Source: Phoebastria nigripes
Lineage: Eukaryota; Chordata; Aves; Procellariiformes; Diomedeidae
Length of the DNA stretch: 64,000 nucleotides
Reading direction: 5' to 3'
Assembly (NCBI GenBank): GCA_035582835.1
Contig: JAYKAV010003044.1
Location: 3,833,179-3,897,178, forward strand
Notes under the pieces: model-generated
The model's input: the letters and a program-made list of their open reading frames with translations, nothing else
What the model was told of the DNA's origin: nothing
Databases searched by the model: none
Part shown: piece after piece, positions 1-11,569 of the stretch
How positions within the stretch are numbered: position 1 is the first letter of the stretch
How the letters are laid out: every line of letters begins with the position of its first letter
Program-made: the position numbers and the translations under genes

Positions 1-2679
1 CTCCCCTGCCTGTCCCTCTCAGATGCGGCTGGTTAGGGGAAGAGAGAAGTGTTCGATGGCTCCCCAACCAGCCCTCCCCAAACAGGTCTGTCGGTCGGAC
101 AGCCGGGCACAGCTCTCACTAGCACAACACCTTGTCCCACCAAAGCCACCCTGAGAGCAAGCCTAGGACAGGAGAGCCATGGCCCTCNCCCAGCAAACCT
201 CAGCCAAATCCCAGCAGTTTACAAGTACAAGCATGGCCCCGTCTAAGTCAGCGGATGATACACCAGACCAGAGCCACATCTCCAAGCCAGCCCATGCGAT
301 GAACGCTGCCAGTCCTTCTAGCACAGCAGAAGCAGCAGGGACCAGCCCCTTCACCCCAGCGGGGACCTCTTCCCCATGCCCCATGCTCCCCTCTGCCCAG
401 AAACGCTTCCCCAAGATGACATGAGGCATTTGCACCGTATTAGACTTGCAAAAGGAGGTGTCTCATTTGGCAACCCACCAAGGGTGGTAGTTTTCCATCT
501 CCTGTGGGGACCAGAGATCTTTTGGAGTATGTCATCTGGATGGGCTGGGCTGCTAATATTTTGGAGCCCTAAGCTAGGAGTTACACCTACGTTCATTTTT
601 ATTTTTGCTTTAGATGTCTTCTCTGGTCCAATTATAGATTAATCACATTTTATCTAGCATCCGTTTCTCCCCCGCCTCCTTCCCCACCCCCATCAGAGAA
701 GGAAAGAAAAAAGAAACAAATGTGTTATTAATTGGCTGCTGTTTTCTGCTGCGTTCTTATNTGTGCACATGAAACTCTGGAAGATGGGGAAGGTGACTGA
801 ACAGCCTGCCAGCAGAAAGCAGGGCATTTTAAGCCTGATTTTCAGAGAAAACAAAGCTCCTATGATGACATTATCTGAGCATGTGCTTGCCCGCCTGCAT
901 CCAACAGCTTTTAAAGCCATTGACTGATAACAGCATGGCCTCAAAACCCNAAGTTCCTACAGGTCTGTGAAACCAGAAGGCTTTAGTAAGCCCAGAGAAA
1001 AGGTGCGAGGTGCTGGCAAGTACACTGCTCATCAGACACCAGGGAATCCATAGGTGAGAGGCAATCCATAGGCGAGTGCCAGAGGTCCAGGGAAAATGCA
1101 AGTCCATAGGAAACCCAGGTGCTGTCCCACCTGCTCTGCCAGGGAAGGACCAATAACTCTGGAAGAGGACAAGAAAAGCACCATACTGCCTCATGACTTG
1201 CAAGGTGAAAATTTGGAGGTGGGCAGGGAATTGTTAGGAGAGCCTAGAAGCAGAAACCAGTAGGACCCAAGCAAGGACGGGAAAGGAAGGAGGGCTGCAT
1301 TACAGTCCCCCAGAATTTACATGCCCACACCCTTTCTGGCCAGGGCAGTGGAGATACCTGATGTCCAGCTGAACACCAGCTTAGCATTTTGCTTTTGATG
1401 CTGAAAAAGGTGAAACCTTTTGCCAGCTGGCGCACAAGCCCAACAGATTTTTTGGTAGCATTTATACAGTGCTAGTAGCTGACTGATCCAAGACTAGATT
1501 GGCTGGGATGATTCAACTTTGGCTGCACGGCAGAAGCAGTAATTTAATGAACATCCAACAGCATCTCNGCAACCTCTGCTAGCCTCAAAAATCACCTCTC
1601 CCTGAGCTGCTCAGCCCACAACCCACGTACTTGCACCAGAGAGGTTCCTACCTGCTTTGTGCCCATTTAACCTTCCGCTGCCATGAGCCAGCATGAGCCA
1701 CTCCAGTCCTTTCCCAGCAAGACCAAGACCTGCTAAGGCAGCAGAGAGTCCCAGGGAAACACCGCATCCACATCACTCCCCTGAACAGGCATCCCTCTCT
1801 GCTTGGCCTACGCCTGCTCTCAGGGCAGGGTGTGGGGCAGCAGGGAGGACGTCTGCTGCCCAGGCCACGGCGAGATGCAGCCTCGAGCTCCATGCCCCAC
1901 AAGCTGAAACTAGTCACCTCCCTTGCTGTCCTCCCCTGGGTTGCTCTGACACTACACCGAAAAAACAGAGGGACCAAGGGAGGCAGAACACTGTTTCTGG
2001 CTATTTCCTCATGCTGACAGCCCATCACCTTCTCATGGTCTTTCCCTCACCTGCAACTCTGCCACGTACCATGGGCACACGTGCCATTTGCCTTTTTTTT
2101 ATTTTGCTCTGTTCTTGCAGAGCAGCAAGCCTTTCTGCACCTCCTTCTGCTTCCCCCCTCCTTTTGCCAACATCCAGGAATACCCTTAGGGGACAAACAG
2201 AATAGCCACTGGATTCAACACTGCTGCTTTTAAGGATAAGGTCCCTTTCTCCAGTCCCCTCCCTTCCGCAGCCTCAGCAGATGAACCAGTAAAGCCCTGC
2301 AAACTGCTGGAGCACACAGAAGATCCCATCTTCCTTTCCAGCCCTTCCCCACCTCCACCACAGCCACCGAGGAAACCCTCTGCAGATAAAGGGCTGCTGT
2401 GCCTCCCAGGGAGCAACGAGGGACAGTCGCTCTGCCCTCCCGCCTCGCTGCNGAGGGCCACGCTCCTGCATCCCCAGGGCAGGGGGCGAGGGCAGGGCGC
2501 GGGTGNGATGCAGTACTGCTCCGGGCACAGAGAGCAGCCAGTCAGCTGCAAAATAGATCACTGGGTCAGCAGGCGCTGCTCCACCATCAGCTGCGGGAAG
2601 CATGAGAGGCTCAAGCCATTTGCTCTCAAGTGCATCCTGAGCACAGGAACCAAGCTCCAGCAAGCGACGGCGTACTTAC
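1..2679 (-). other. AGRN: AGRN intron after the first common exon (partial)
   Basis: No agrin exon is found here: no cysteine-rich follistatin-like peptide occurs on the minus strand. The DNA is a mix of C-rich stretches and one AT-richer block around 580-740 ending in an A/G-rich run. A short degenerate repeat (AATCCATAGG) recurs at 1045, 1063 and, with one change, 1101. Nothing else is recognisable. Confidence 0.7.
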
Positions 2680-2727
2680 CATCTCGTGGCGTCGGCGGCG
2701 TCTGAGTAAAATAACTATTGGGTTTGT
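2680..2727 (-). CDS. AGRN: AGRN first common exon (linker before follistatin repeat 1)
   Basis: This 48-nt exon has acceptor TTTCTTTGCAG and donor ATG|GTAAGT. In phase with the upstream exons it reads (D or Y)-KPNSYFTQTPPTPRD plus one base of the next codon, expected to be Ala before the first Cys of the follistatin-like repeat. The human counterpart is KPGTHFTPVPPTPPDA, so the Pro/Thr-rich character is conserved while the residues differ; the sequence agrees with chick agrin as I remember it. It is shared by the LN and SN forms and is flexible linker, possibly O-glycosylated at the Thr residues (inference). It lies 1.85 kb downstream of the SN exon. The following exon is not in the window. 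Confidence 0.95.
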
Positions 2728-4580
2728 CTGCAAAGAAACAAAAAACACAGGGCTATCAGCAGTTCCTTTTTGCACACTCTCCCCTCCTCCCCCCAGACCT
2801 CTGTCCACAGCTCCTCAGCAGCTTTTGAGCCAGCATTTCATTCCTTCAGCACACATGCCCTGCACAAGCAGGCACCGACTCCCAGGGAACGCCCGGGAGG
2901 TCCTGCAGCAAGAAGGGAGCAGCAGGAACAGAAGCCAGGAGCCCTGGCTCTCCCACCTGTATCGATGGAGCATCTCTGGCTTGGGATCTGGCAGCAGCCC
3001 TCTTCTGCCTGGCAGGCTGGGGCTTGCCTCAGCTCGTTGTGTGCCATTTCACCAGAGCTGTGATGCAAATCGCACTTGAGTATCACCTAGCACACACGCA
3101 CCCACCTGGGTGCTGTATCACCAAGTCATTTGGGTTGAGTGGGACAGCAGTGGGGAACACTGCAGCCTCCGGGGCAAGAAGGCAAAGGTGGGAGAAAGGG
3201 GTAGCCTGGGGCAGCAGAAGGTGAAAGCTCCCAGGGACATGACTGCAGGTCCCAGAGCAAGGTGGCATAGCCTCGCCACCAGCCAGCCCTCTACATTTGG
3301 GTAACCCCTGATTAAGCAGAGGGGCAAGAAGAGTTCCACTCAGGCATTCGGCTCCACAGACCCTGCCATCCTGAGTGGGAAACACCCTAAAGTCAGTATC
3401 AAACTGGGCTCTGCTCTCTGTTAAGTGATGTGCCCAGGGCAGCAAAGCCAGGCTGTGGCAGAGGGCACACCACTCCTTACTGGCCAGGCCCTTTCCCTAC
3501 CATCGCCTGGGCCCTGCTCCCACCAGTGCTTTTTGAATGCATTCGTGTGTTTTACAGTTTTACACAGCTTTTCTCTAACTACGCACACACCAGGGGAAGC
3601 AGTGCATCCCAAAGCTAGGCTGGAGGATTTGTCTGCCCTCTAAAGGTTTTTATCACAGCAGGGGTTTGGCACTTTCCAGCATCAAGGAGGTCAAAGACAT
3701 CGCTGCATGATGGAGTCCTCCTCCACAGGCTGTGCCTAGAGAAAGCCAGGCGTTGGGAGGGTGAGCACCTGTGCAAGGATGAGGCAACAGAGCACAGTGC
3801 CTAGAGCAGCTGGCAATATGTGGATGTACCCACACCCAAGTGTGTGTCTACTCAGCCACACCAGGGATCAGATCAACAGCCTAACCTCACGGAAAACTCC
3901 TCCACCTTGCCCCAACCCTCTGCTGATTCTTCAGGGCAGTGTATAGAGAGCAGGGATCCTGGAGCAGCCTAGGAGACACATCTCCCACCCATCACGTATA
4001 GTGACAGGGCCCCAAGGTTCAGCAGTTTGCTTGTAACAAGAGAGCAGAAGTAGTCCCTGGCCAGGGCAGGACTCACAGGAGCCCATCTTTTGCTCCTCAC
4101 CCCCCGAACAGCCCTGCTGAGCTGCCCACCTTGTAAACAGACTGACTGCATCCTCCCAGGAGCATCACCCACACTCAGACCTCAAGCAGCAGGTTGGGAA
4201 ACACAGTATTCCAGGGCGGGGCGGGAAGAATGGGACATGGGACACAGAGGGTGCTGGCGCAGCTGAGAGCATAAGCGCACTATGCATGGTGGGGAGCTGG
4301 GGCTGGCCCACACCCGCCCGCCTTTGCAGCTCCGCTCTGCAGTTCTAGGCCAGTATCAACTCAGGGCAAAGTGAGGCAGAGCTGCAGAGCGGGCTGTCGC
4401 CTCCCCGGCTTCTCCCCAGACAGCAGCAGGCGAGCGATGAGCGCCCGGGCAGAGGGTGAAGCCCAGCCGGTGGCTGGCAGCGTTGGGAGGGCTGCCCCCA
4501 CGCCGGAGCACCGGCAGGCCGGCTGACCTTACTCCTGCCTCTCCCTCCCCTGCTCCTCCCACGCGCCCGGGGACACCTAC
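2728..4580 (-). other. AGRN: AGRN intron between the SN exon and the common exon
   Basis: This 1.85 kb intron is removed to join the SN exon to KPNSYF. It contains a probable MIR fragment near 3421-3467, a GC box (GGGCGGGGCGGG) near 4214-4225, and a GC-rich, CpG-containing part at 4380-4580 beside the SN exon. I see no exon in it. Confidence 0.7.
3421..3467 (+). repeat. MIR-type SINE fragment
   Basis: TTAAGTGATGTGCCCAGGGC, a short gap, then GGCTGTGGCAGAGGG follows the MIR core order (TTAAGTgACTTGCCCAAGG, GTGGCAGAG). Confidence 0.5.
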
Positions 4581-4749
4581 AGTTGTTGAGGAAGAGCAGC
4601 ACGGCAAATCCCAGCGTCGAGGTGGCCAGGAGAATGAGGCAGATGTTGCACGGGATCATGAAATACCGCACCACCAAGGAGACCTTGTGCTGGTACATCC
4701 GGTCCCGCTCCAAGGCCCCCGGCGCCATGGGGTACTGGCAAGCCGTCAT
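4581..4749 (-). CDS. AGRN: AGRN SN (transmembrane) first coding exon
   Basis: The exon encodes 56 residues plus one base, starting MTACQYPMAPG and ending in a hydrophobic segment. Residues 29-47 (RYFMIPCNICLILLATSTL) are nearly identical to the human SN-agrin anchor. The membrane segment spans about residues 32-54. The preceding tail is charged (ERDRMYQHK), so by the positive-inside rule this is a type II anchor with the rest of agrin outside the cell. The start is fixed by an in-frame TGA at 4759-4761, four codons upstream, and the ATG has A at -3. Met 8 and Met 18 are later alternatives. The donor is ACT|GTAGGT; joining the T to the next exon's AC gives Tyr, so the product reads LNN-Y-KPN. 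This form replaces NtA and is typical of neurons. The 5' UTR extent is unknown. Confidence 0.95.
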
Positions 4750-5739
4750 GCTCGGCCGTCACGCTGTGGGCCAAAGCTCAACCTGCCGCCAACCCATCCA
4801 AGGCAGAGTAGCACAAGGCTCACATAGATCCTTCTTCCCTCCCTCCCAACCCGGTCGTCTTCNGCAGCTGCAAGACCTAAGTTTTCCCAAAGGTTCCCAT
4901 CCTCCACTCGCAGGAGGGCAGGGCAGGCCAGGGGCACATTCAGGAGCAAGAGTTTGTCCCCACATCTGCCATCTCAGAGGCACAGCCTAGGGGTCAAGTC
5001 CGAGCCCGCTCCAGAGGGACACCCACAGTCCTGTGCTCAGCAATCCCTCTTCCAGCCCGGGAGGTGTCAATCCACACCTGCCCGCAGAAAGCAAACTAAA
5101 CAACCCCAGGCAAAAGTGCTGAGAGCTCAAGTTCTGCAGCCAAGCCCACCGGGACGGGGACAAGCTGCTACCAGCACGGGAACAGCACGAGCACCAACAN
5201 GCGATGGCTCCTGAGAGCAGGGCTGGGACAGAGACGGCGCAAGGGGTGCCGGCATGGGACCCCTCCTCTCAGGCTCACAGCCTCAGCAACATCTGTATCC
5301 TCTTGACGGGGATGGGAGGAGGTCTCGCCACTCCAACGGCNTGCAGCTGCCTCGGTTCCCCACTCAGGCTCTGCACCAGCCTTGCTCCAGGAATGCTGAG
5401 CTTCCTCCACTGTCCATGCGTCTCCTCTGGCTGCCGCTGCTCCAGGGCAGGCACTCCCACGCTCACCAGCTTCTGACCCTGCGGGGCAGGTCCCTGCAGC
5501 CAGGTGCCGGGAGCAGCCCAAGGNTGCCGCTCAGTTGGCCCACGCCCCGGGCGAGGGCAGGCGCTTCCCCTTCCACGCCGAAGGTCCTTTCACAGCTGCT
5601 GCACATCCATCCCCGCTCGACTCCGGTTTCCTCCAGGGCAGCCAGTGCACAGCGCTCCCCCGCTGCCGCCCCTCCTCAGGCAAGCTGGGCGCCAGCTCTC
5701 CGGCACCCTCCCAGCCCTCCGGTGAGCAAGAAGGGGCCG
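4750..5739 (-). other. AGRN: Sequence immediately upstream of the SN start codon
   Basis: This roughly 1 kb lies between the SN ATG and the CpG island. It probably contains SN 5' UTR, a short 5' intron, or both. The only strong landmark is the in-frame TGA at 4759-4761. A possible but weak acceptor (GGCCCACAG) ends at about 4764. It has several single N calls and no recognisable coding sequence. Confidence 0.4.
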
Positions 5740-6620
5740 CAGCTCGGCTTCTCCCCCTCGGNGGGCTGCCGCCTCGCAGACCTCGCCAACGGAGAGCAAC
5801 GCTGCCCAGCACGGGCACCGTCACCGCCACGGCGGTGGCCGGGGCAGGCCAGCTCCCCTCCTCACGCCGCTGTGACATGCCAGTCCTTCCCGGAGAGGTT
5901 CCGGCTCCCCGCGGAGCCCGGCATGGAGAGGCAGCACAGACGCGGGTGATAGCGATGGGAGCGGTGGCTGCCCTGGGTGGGTGGGTGGGTGTGCAGCGTG
6001 CGACGGGAGCTCAGAGACCTAATTCCGGCGCCCGAGGTTCGCCCCACGCACGGTGAAAGGGCCACGCAGCATCAGACAACAGAGCAACGAGGAAAGAAGC
6101 CCAAGCGACCGCCTGAGCTCCCGCCCCACGCCCTGAAGTTTCCCCGCCCGCTCCTCTGCCCCGCGGGGGCCGGCGTCCCCCTCCCTCCCTCCGCCGGCGG
6201 CGGGGCTCCGCGCCCGCCCCCTCGGCTCCGGGCGCCGCGGGTCGACCCCCGGCAAGCGGTGGGGGGGGCGAGCGAGCCCCTCCCAAGCGCTCCGGCGGCC
6301 AACAAAGGGGAGGCGAATGCGATCGGGGCGGCGCGGCGCAGACAAAGAGCAGGAGGCGGAGGGGTCGCGCTGCCCCGGCTCCCCCGGGACCTGTGCGCAG
6401 GCAGGGCGGGGGGACGGGACCACGGCTCCGGCCCCCACCAGCGCCTGCGGCCCGGCCCGCCCCGCCGGGCACCGCTCCCGCCCGCCCAGCCCGGGGGGGA
6501 AGCCCCTCTCCCCGCCCACTCGAGATGCTGAGAAGCGGAGAAACTCCTCACGCCTTCCCCAGCATCGCCCCCGCGCGGGGCTCCCGGAGGGGACCGAGAC
6601 CCACCCCAGGGACAGCAGCG
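5740..6620 (-). promoter_or_regulatory. AGRN: CpG island, likely promoter region of the SN (TM) agrin transcript
   Basis: This is the most CpG-rich part of the window, densest at 6150-6500 with runs such as CCGCCGGCGGCGGGG and many GC boxes. It lies 1.0-1.9 kb upstream of the SN start codon in transcript direction, where a promoter for the alternative first exon is expected. No TATA box is evident, as usual for CpG-island promoters. Two SOX-type sites, AACAAAGG (6301-6308) and GACAAAG (6341-6347), sit 40 bp apart inside it, fitting neural expression. The transcription start, and whether a non-coding exon is spliced to the region near 4760, cannot be told from sequence. Confidence 0.6.
5975..5989 (+). 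repeat. Perfect G-quadruplex motif (GGGT)n
   Basis: GGGTGGGTGGGTGGG, four G-triplets with single-T loops, is among the most stable parallel quadruplex sequences known. It is on the plus strand, so on the template strand for agrin, at the SN-exon-proximal end of the CpG island. Confidence 0.85.
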
Positions 6621-9600
6621 GTCAGGCTGAGGCACAGCTGAGCAATGCAAGGAGCAGGAGCAACCCCTAGTTCCTATTTTCTAGGACATTTATTCTAGAT
6701 GGCAGGAGGCACACTTGCACATCCCGGCACGGACTGGGGCAGCCCCACCACAAATGCCCAGGGAACAGAACCAGGCTGCGGCCGCAGGGACCCAGCTGGA
6801 GCCGAGACCCAGCTGGAGCTGGAACCCGCTGGGTGCTCTGGGTCCGTGCTGGCACTGCCAGCGTGCCAGCTGGACCAGGGGAGGAGAGCACAGAGGGGAG
6901 AAGAGAGGTGCTGGGACACAGATGCACCGTCAAGCTGTGCTGCTCCCTTCCTTGCCTACCTGGGTACTCCTGCCCTCGGGAAGCCAGAAGCCTCTGGCGA
7001 CCGCTTTCCTTGGGCAGGACACTGCCAGCAAGGACAGGAAAGCTGCCAAGAGGAGAGCTGGGCTGAAAACCAGAGGGAGGTCAGGACCAAGAGCCAAATT
7101 TCTTGAGTGAAGCTCCAGCAATGGGGCAAGAGCAAACAGCAGGGCAGGGCAGCCCTGTTACAGCCTGAGCACTCCCAAAGGCAGCGATACCTGGTGGCCA
7201 CAAGACAAGCCCAGGCTCCCAGGGCCTCCACTCCGTAACTTGCTCTCCACAGCACCTCTCCAGACTGAAGCCCCGTCTCTGGTGAGACAGCGTCCCTGGC
7301 AAAAGACACAGCTCCCGGCACGCTGTTTCCCTGCCCACAGTACCACGCATCTAGAGCACCGTGACCTCCCGCCTCATTTCTAAGGCACCACGGTCCTTAG
7401 CAAACAGGCTGAGCTCTTCCTCACCATGGACGAAGAAAGCAGCTCTGGAGACTATGAAGAAAACCCTGTGAGAGGAAGGCCCTCTGGTTACATAGCCACC
7501 TGAACACAAATCTGGGCTGACTATACACAGCCCTGCAGTTTCAGAAGCTGGTTTATCATCCAAGCCATGGGACAGGAGGACTCTTGCAGCCTCCTCTGTC
7601 CCCCAGGTGCTGCCGACGGGCTGTCTGTACCCTGCTGTGTCATGTGCAAGGCAAGGAAGGACTCCTCAAACACCCGTCCCGGGCTTGTAGGGCAAGATGA
7701 GCACTGTGGAGATGTGGCAGCGGGTAACCCCGCTGTGGTCAAACTGGGAAGCTCATTGCAGAGAAGCTGCTTTAAGTTCCTCCTGTCTCCCCCTGCTCGG
7801 CACCAACCAGGCAGCTGCTGCAGCCAGGAAAGGAAGCACAGCTTCCTCCCGGCCACTGCTGGCAGCCACCATGCATGCCTGGGCTGCGGCGCTGCCCCAC
7901 AGCTCGGCAGCGCTCTCCTCTCCTCTCCCACCGGGATGGCCGGGTGCCGTGGCTCCACACGAGGCAGCTAGAGCTGGTCTGCCAGCGACTCCGGCTGCGG
8001 GGGCTGCACAGCCCTCTCCTCCTGGGGAGGTGCCCAGCTGGCTGGACAGCAGCATTCCCACCACCCACTCCTCCAAAAGGCAACAACTGGAGACGGGAGA
8101 ATAACCCTCGCTAGCGGCATGTACCCCTCCCAGCCCCAGCCTGCTCTTGCCATGCTGCCCCTCCCTCCCTCACCTTGGCAATTCACCTGGAGCCCGAGGG
8201 ACACAAACACTAAAGCTGAATCCACCCACTCTCCCCTCCAGCAGGGAGATGCAGAGGAGACTGGGTGGTCCTTTAGCAGGGCATCTCAGGCACCACGAGT
8301 CAGCAGGTTGCAGGGTCTCCTTGTGGGATTGGCACAAGCTGCCCTACAGCCGCCCCACAAAGCCATGCTGCTCCTCTCTGCTGGAGACGTGGGCTGGAAG
8401 CATCCTGGGCAACCCAGCACCGCAAGGTGCAAATTGCCAAGAGCAGTACAGGGAAGAAGAAAAACAGAGAAGGGAGGAAAGAAATCCAAGTCACGTCCCA
8501 GACATTGCTCCTCTTTAAACCTGCATCGCTCCCTCCCCTCCCCGGGGACTCACAGAACCTGATCCCAGCTTGCTGTGAGGCATGGGCTGCATCCTAACCA
8601 CCCTGCCAGGAGGAGAGCCCACACGAGCAGGGTGCCTGATGGCCTCACGTCCGAGCAGTAAGGCAGATCGGCACACACACCAGGAGCCATTCTCCTCCCG
8701 ACACACACAGGGGCTGCGAAGAGCCCCTAAGAGCCCAAGTGCTATGAGGGCACAGCGGGAAACACTCTGCCAAGCCGTCTCTCCCAGGCAGACCCCTCCT
8801 AGGAACCCATCTTAGGAGCCTCCTCACAAGCAAAGCCCTCTGCCAGGGAGAGTGCTGATGAGCCAGGTAGAAAAGGGCTCCTCAGCCAGCACCAGAGGCC
8901 ATGGGGCTGCCTCCTGGGACACGGCACAACACCCCTCCTTCACCAGGCATGAGGACTGGCTAAGCAAGTTGGAATGCCCTGGCAACTAGATGGAGACCCC
9001 TAACCTCACCGCACACGGAGCCCCACACCCCTCCAACCCAGTATTTTTCCCTCAAAGGGTAAGCTCAAGTCCCTGCCACTGCTGCCTCATTTCCAGTACC
9101 CTCCTCAGCTACCGCAGCCTCCTGGGAATTTCTGGAGCATCACACAAGAAGCCAAGACCTTCCCAAAAAGCGAGCAGAGTGCCCTGGCCCTCTCCTTCGC
9201 TGGGTCACCGTGTGGCCAGCTTGGCCTGGTCCTGCATCCTTCTGCTCTGTCCTGGGACACAGGTGCCAAACTCCTGCCCGATGCCTTCACCAGGGCACTG
9301 CCGTGCTGACACTGGCCCAGCAGCAACCCCCTCCCCTCCTGGCCTGCTCCACACACCCCCCCCCGGGTAAGGCTTCAGAGCCATGCTCCCCTGGCAATCC
9401 CAGCACATGCGGGCTAAGACCAAAGGCTTGGCTTCGAATAAAGAAAGAAAAAAAATCCCCAAAGGGAAGTGAGGACATTTGCATCCTCCTGTGTGCATGT
9501 TTACACATGCAAATCAGCCACCGCACAGTCCTCCCTTTCTTCCCAGGTCTGCAAGGACTCTGTCCCCTCCAGCCATGTGGGGGCCACTTTTAGGGGCAGC

Positions 9601-10504
9601 ACTACCTCAGATCTGAACAGCCTTTGTGTCCTGGAGGAGGCAGGTTCAAACTCCAGCATGGGCAGACCAGCTCATCACCCTCTTGGGAAAGACAAACACT
9701 TGCACCTTTGCCCATTGCGAGTCTTTCAGATGAGACTTTATAATCAGAAGAGCCATTTGCACTGGGGAGACATGACACTTGCCTGGTCCGTCCATTTTTG
9801 TCGTTATTTTGCCTGTTATCCCCCCCCTCCCCAGAGCTGGCTGCACATAGACACCCCTGTACAGCTACAGCATTTCACAAATGCCCGAATCCTTTTACGC
9901 CAGCTACAGCATGCAGGGACAGCCAGTCTCCCACCTGCTCCCTCTACCAACCGTCCCCACCACACACGCTCAGCCCTTCCCTTTCCACTTCTGACACCAG
10001 CGCACGAAGGACCAGGCAGGAAAATACAGCAAGAACTGACATGGCGAAAGAGCACATAAAAGCCGCCTTTGGCTCAGAAGTGAGCAGCTCGGAAGAGCTG
10101 GCCAGCGAGCCCAGCAGCACTGAACGCACACCACCAGCTCCAGGCCAGTCTGAAGTGGAAAGAGGTGGTTCTGCACGAGCCAAAGGCACCCGAGACATAG
10201 GGACAGCTCAACCCTCCCAGTACCTCTACATCTGGCTCAGTCTGCACTGGGACAGCCCAGCCTGGCCAGCCCCAGGCAGAGGGGACTCATCCCTCAGCCA
10301 CGCCGAGGCTCCAGAACAGTCCATCCACCGCTCATCATCCCCGCTCTGAGCAACGCCGCGCGCCTGCGCCAACGGCACTTCTCCCTTTCCTCCTCCTTGG
10401 GACTGGAAGCAGCCTGGCTAAGGCTGCAGGTGTTCGGAGGAGGGCCAGCCCCAGCAGGGTGCAAGAGGCAGAAAGTCACCACATCTGCCAGGAAAGCAGA
10501 GGGA

Positions 10505-10725
10505 GGGACAGGGGACAGCGGGTCAATTTAACACCCTCAGACACAGCTGCTATTCCTCTACTACAAGCAAGAAAACATTATCTTTGAGCTCATCCATATT
10601 CTCCCCCTGCCCAGTTTTCTAAATGAAAGTGTTCAATGCATTAAGGCCTCCATGTGGTCACCAGCCAGTTTAAAGCCTGGTGCCATTAATGGGTTGATTT
10701 CTGGGCTTTCACAGCAAGGATGTCA
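10505..10725. promoter_or_regulatory. Candidate conserved non-coding element
   Basis: This AT-richer island in GC-rich intron includes ATTAAGG and CCATTAATGGG, an E-box (CATGTG) and CAGCTG. Its texture differs from both sides and resembles vertebrate developmental enhancers. Conservation cannot be tested from one sequence. Confidence 0.3.
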
Positions 10726-11204
10726 CAGCTGCTGCCAAAATGCAGCAGACAGGCAGAAGGGGCTGGGCTGGGTGCAGCTGGGTGTGCTCAGCATAGCAGG
10801 ACAGTAGTTTTATCCTCTTGCTTCTGAAGCACAGAGCTGGCAGGAGACATGTATTCCATCTTGGGGTCTGGGCAGGCCCCGGCACATCAGCGCTGGGAGC
10901 AGCACAACCCGCACACGCTGCCCTGCATCTCTGCACTGACCTCAGATGGGGGGGGCTCGCAGGCACCTTGTGGGACCCCATGCCCTCAAGCCACCAGTTA
11001 CTTGGGAAGAGATAACACCAGCAGGACACACCAGTTTCATTTCCTTCACCTCCCCATTTCTGCCTACCAGATGCCAGATACCAGCCTGCAACACCAAAAA
11101 TCAGTGCTACTTTGGGATCTGACTGACAGCTGTCAATCTCTCCCTCCTCACCGAGCTAGAGACCTTGCAGAAGCCCCCAGCTCCTGCTGTTGCCAGGATG
11201 ATTT

Positions 11205-11465
11205 CCCACCTGGCTCCCTTCTCACTAATCCTGTTTGGCAAGGAGCTAATTGGGATTTATCTGACAGCACCCAATGCCTAAAGAGCCATTCTGTGCTTCC
11301 TCCAGGGAGGGCGAAGAGGAGGAGGAGGAGGGAGCCTGCAGAAGGCATTTGCACATTCTCCCTTCCCCATCCCCTCCTGCAGTTTTACAGGCTAATTACC
11401 AGCATTACAGAGAAAGGAGCAGGAGGGGGAGAAAGTGGGGATTTTAATTATTTCATTTAACACTT
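11205..11465. promoter_or_regulatory. Candidate enhancer with homeodomain and octamer-like sites
   Basis: The block contains TAATTG (11247-11252), ATTTGCAC (11347-11354), TAATTA (11393-11398) and a run reading TTTTAATTATTTCATTTAA near 11442-11460, with purine-rich sequence between them. Four homeodomain/POU-type sites within 260 bp in otherwise GC-rich intron suggest a neural regulatory element. This is motif reading only. Confidence 0.35.
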
Positions 11466-11531
11466 GGCAGGACCCAGCTTGACTCCTGCTGAGTAGCGCT
11501 TGGAAATAAAGAGCTTTTAAACCCTATCAAT

Positions 11532-11569
11532 GGGAGATGGGGGAGTGGGTGTGGGAGATGGGGCTGGGG
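11532..11569 (+). repeat. G-rich tract with six G-runs (quadruplex potential)
   Basis: Six runs of three to five G lie within 38 bases, separated by short loops. It is on the plus strand, opposite to the agrin transcript. Confidence 0.7.

Noticed and set aside
1..2679. First follistatin-like repeat exon of agrin
   Set aside because: No cysteine-rich follistatin peptide occurs in any minus-strand frame here; it must be further to the left.
5254..6531. Several long overlapping open frames in the CpG island
   Set aside because: Stop codons are rare in such GC-rich DNA; the frames overlap on both strands and give only Pro/Ala/Arg/Gly-rich peptides.
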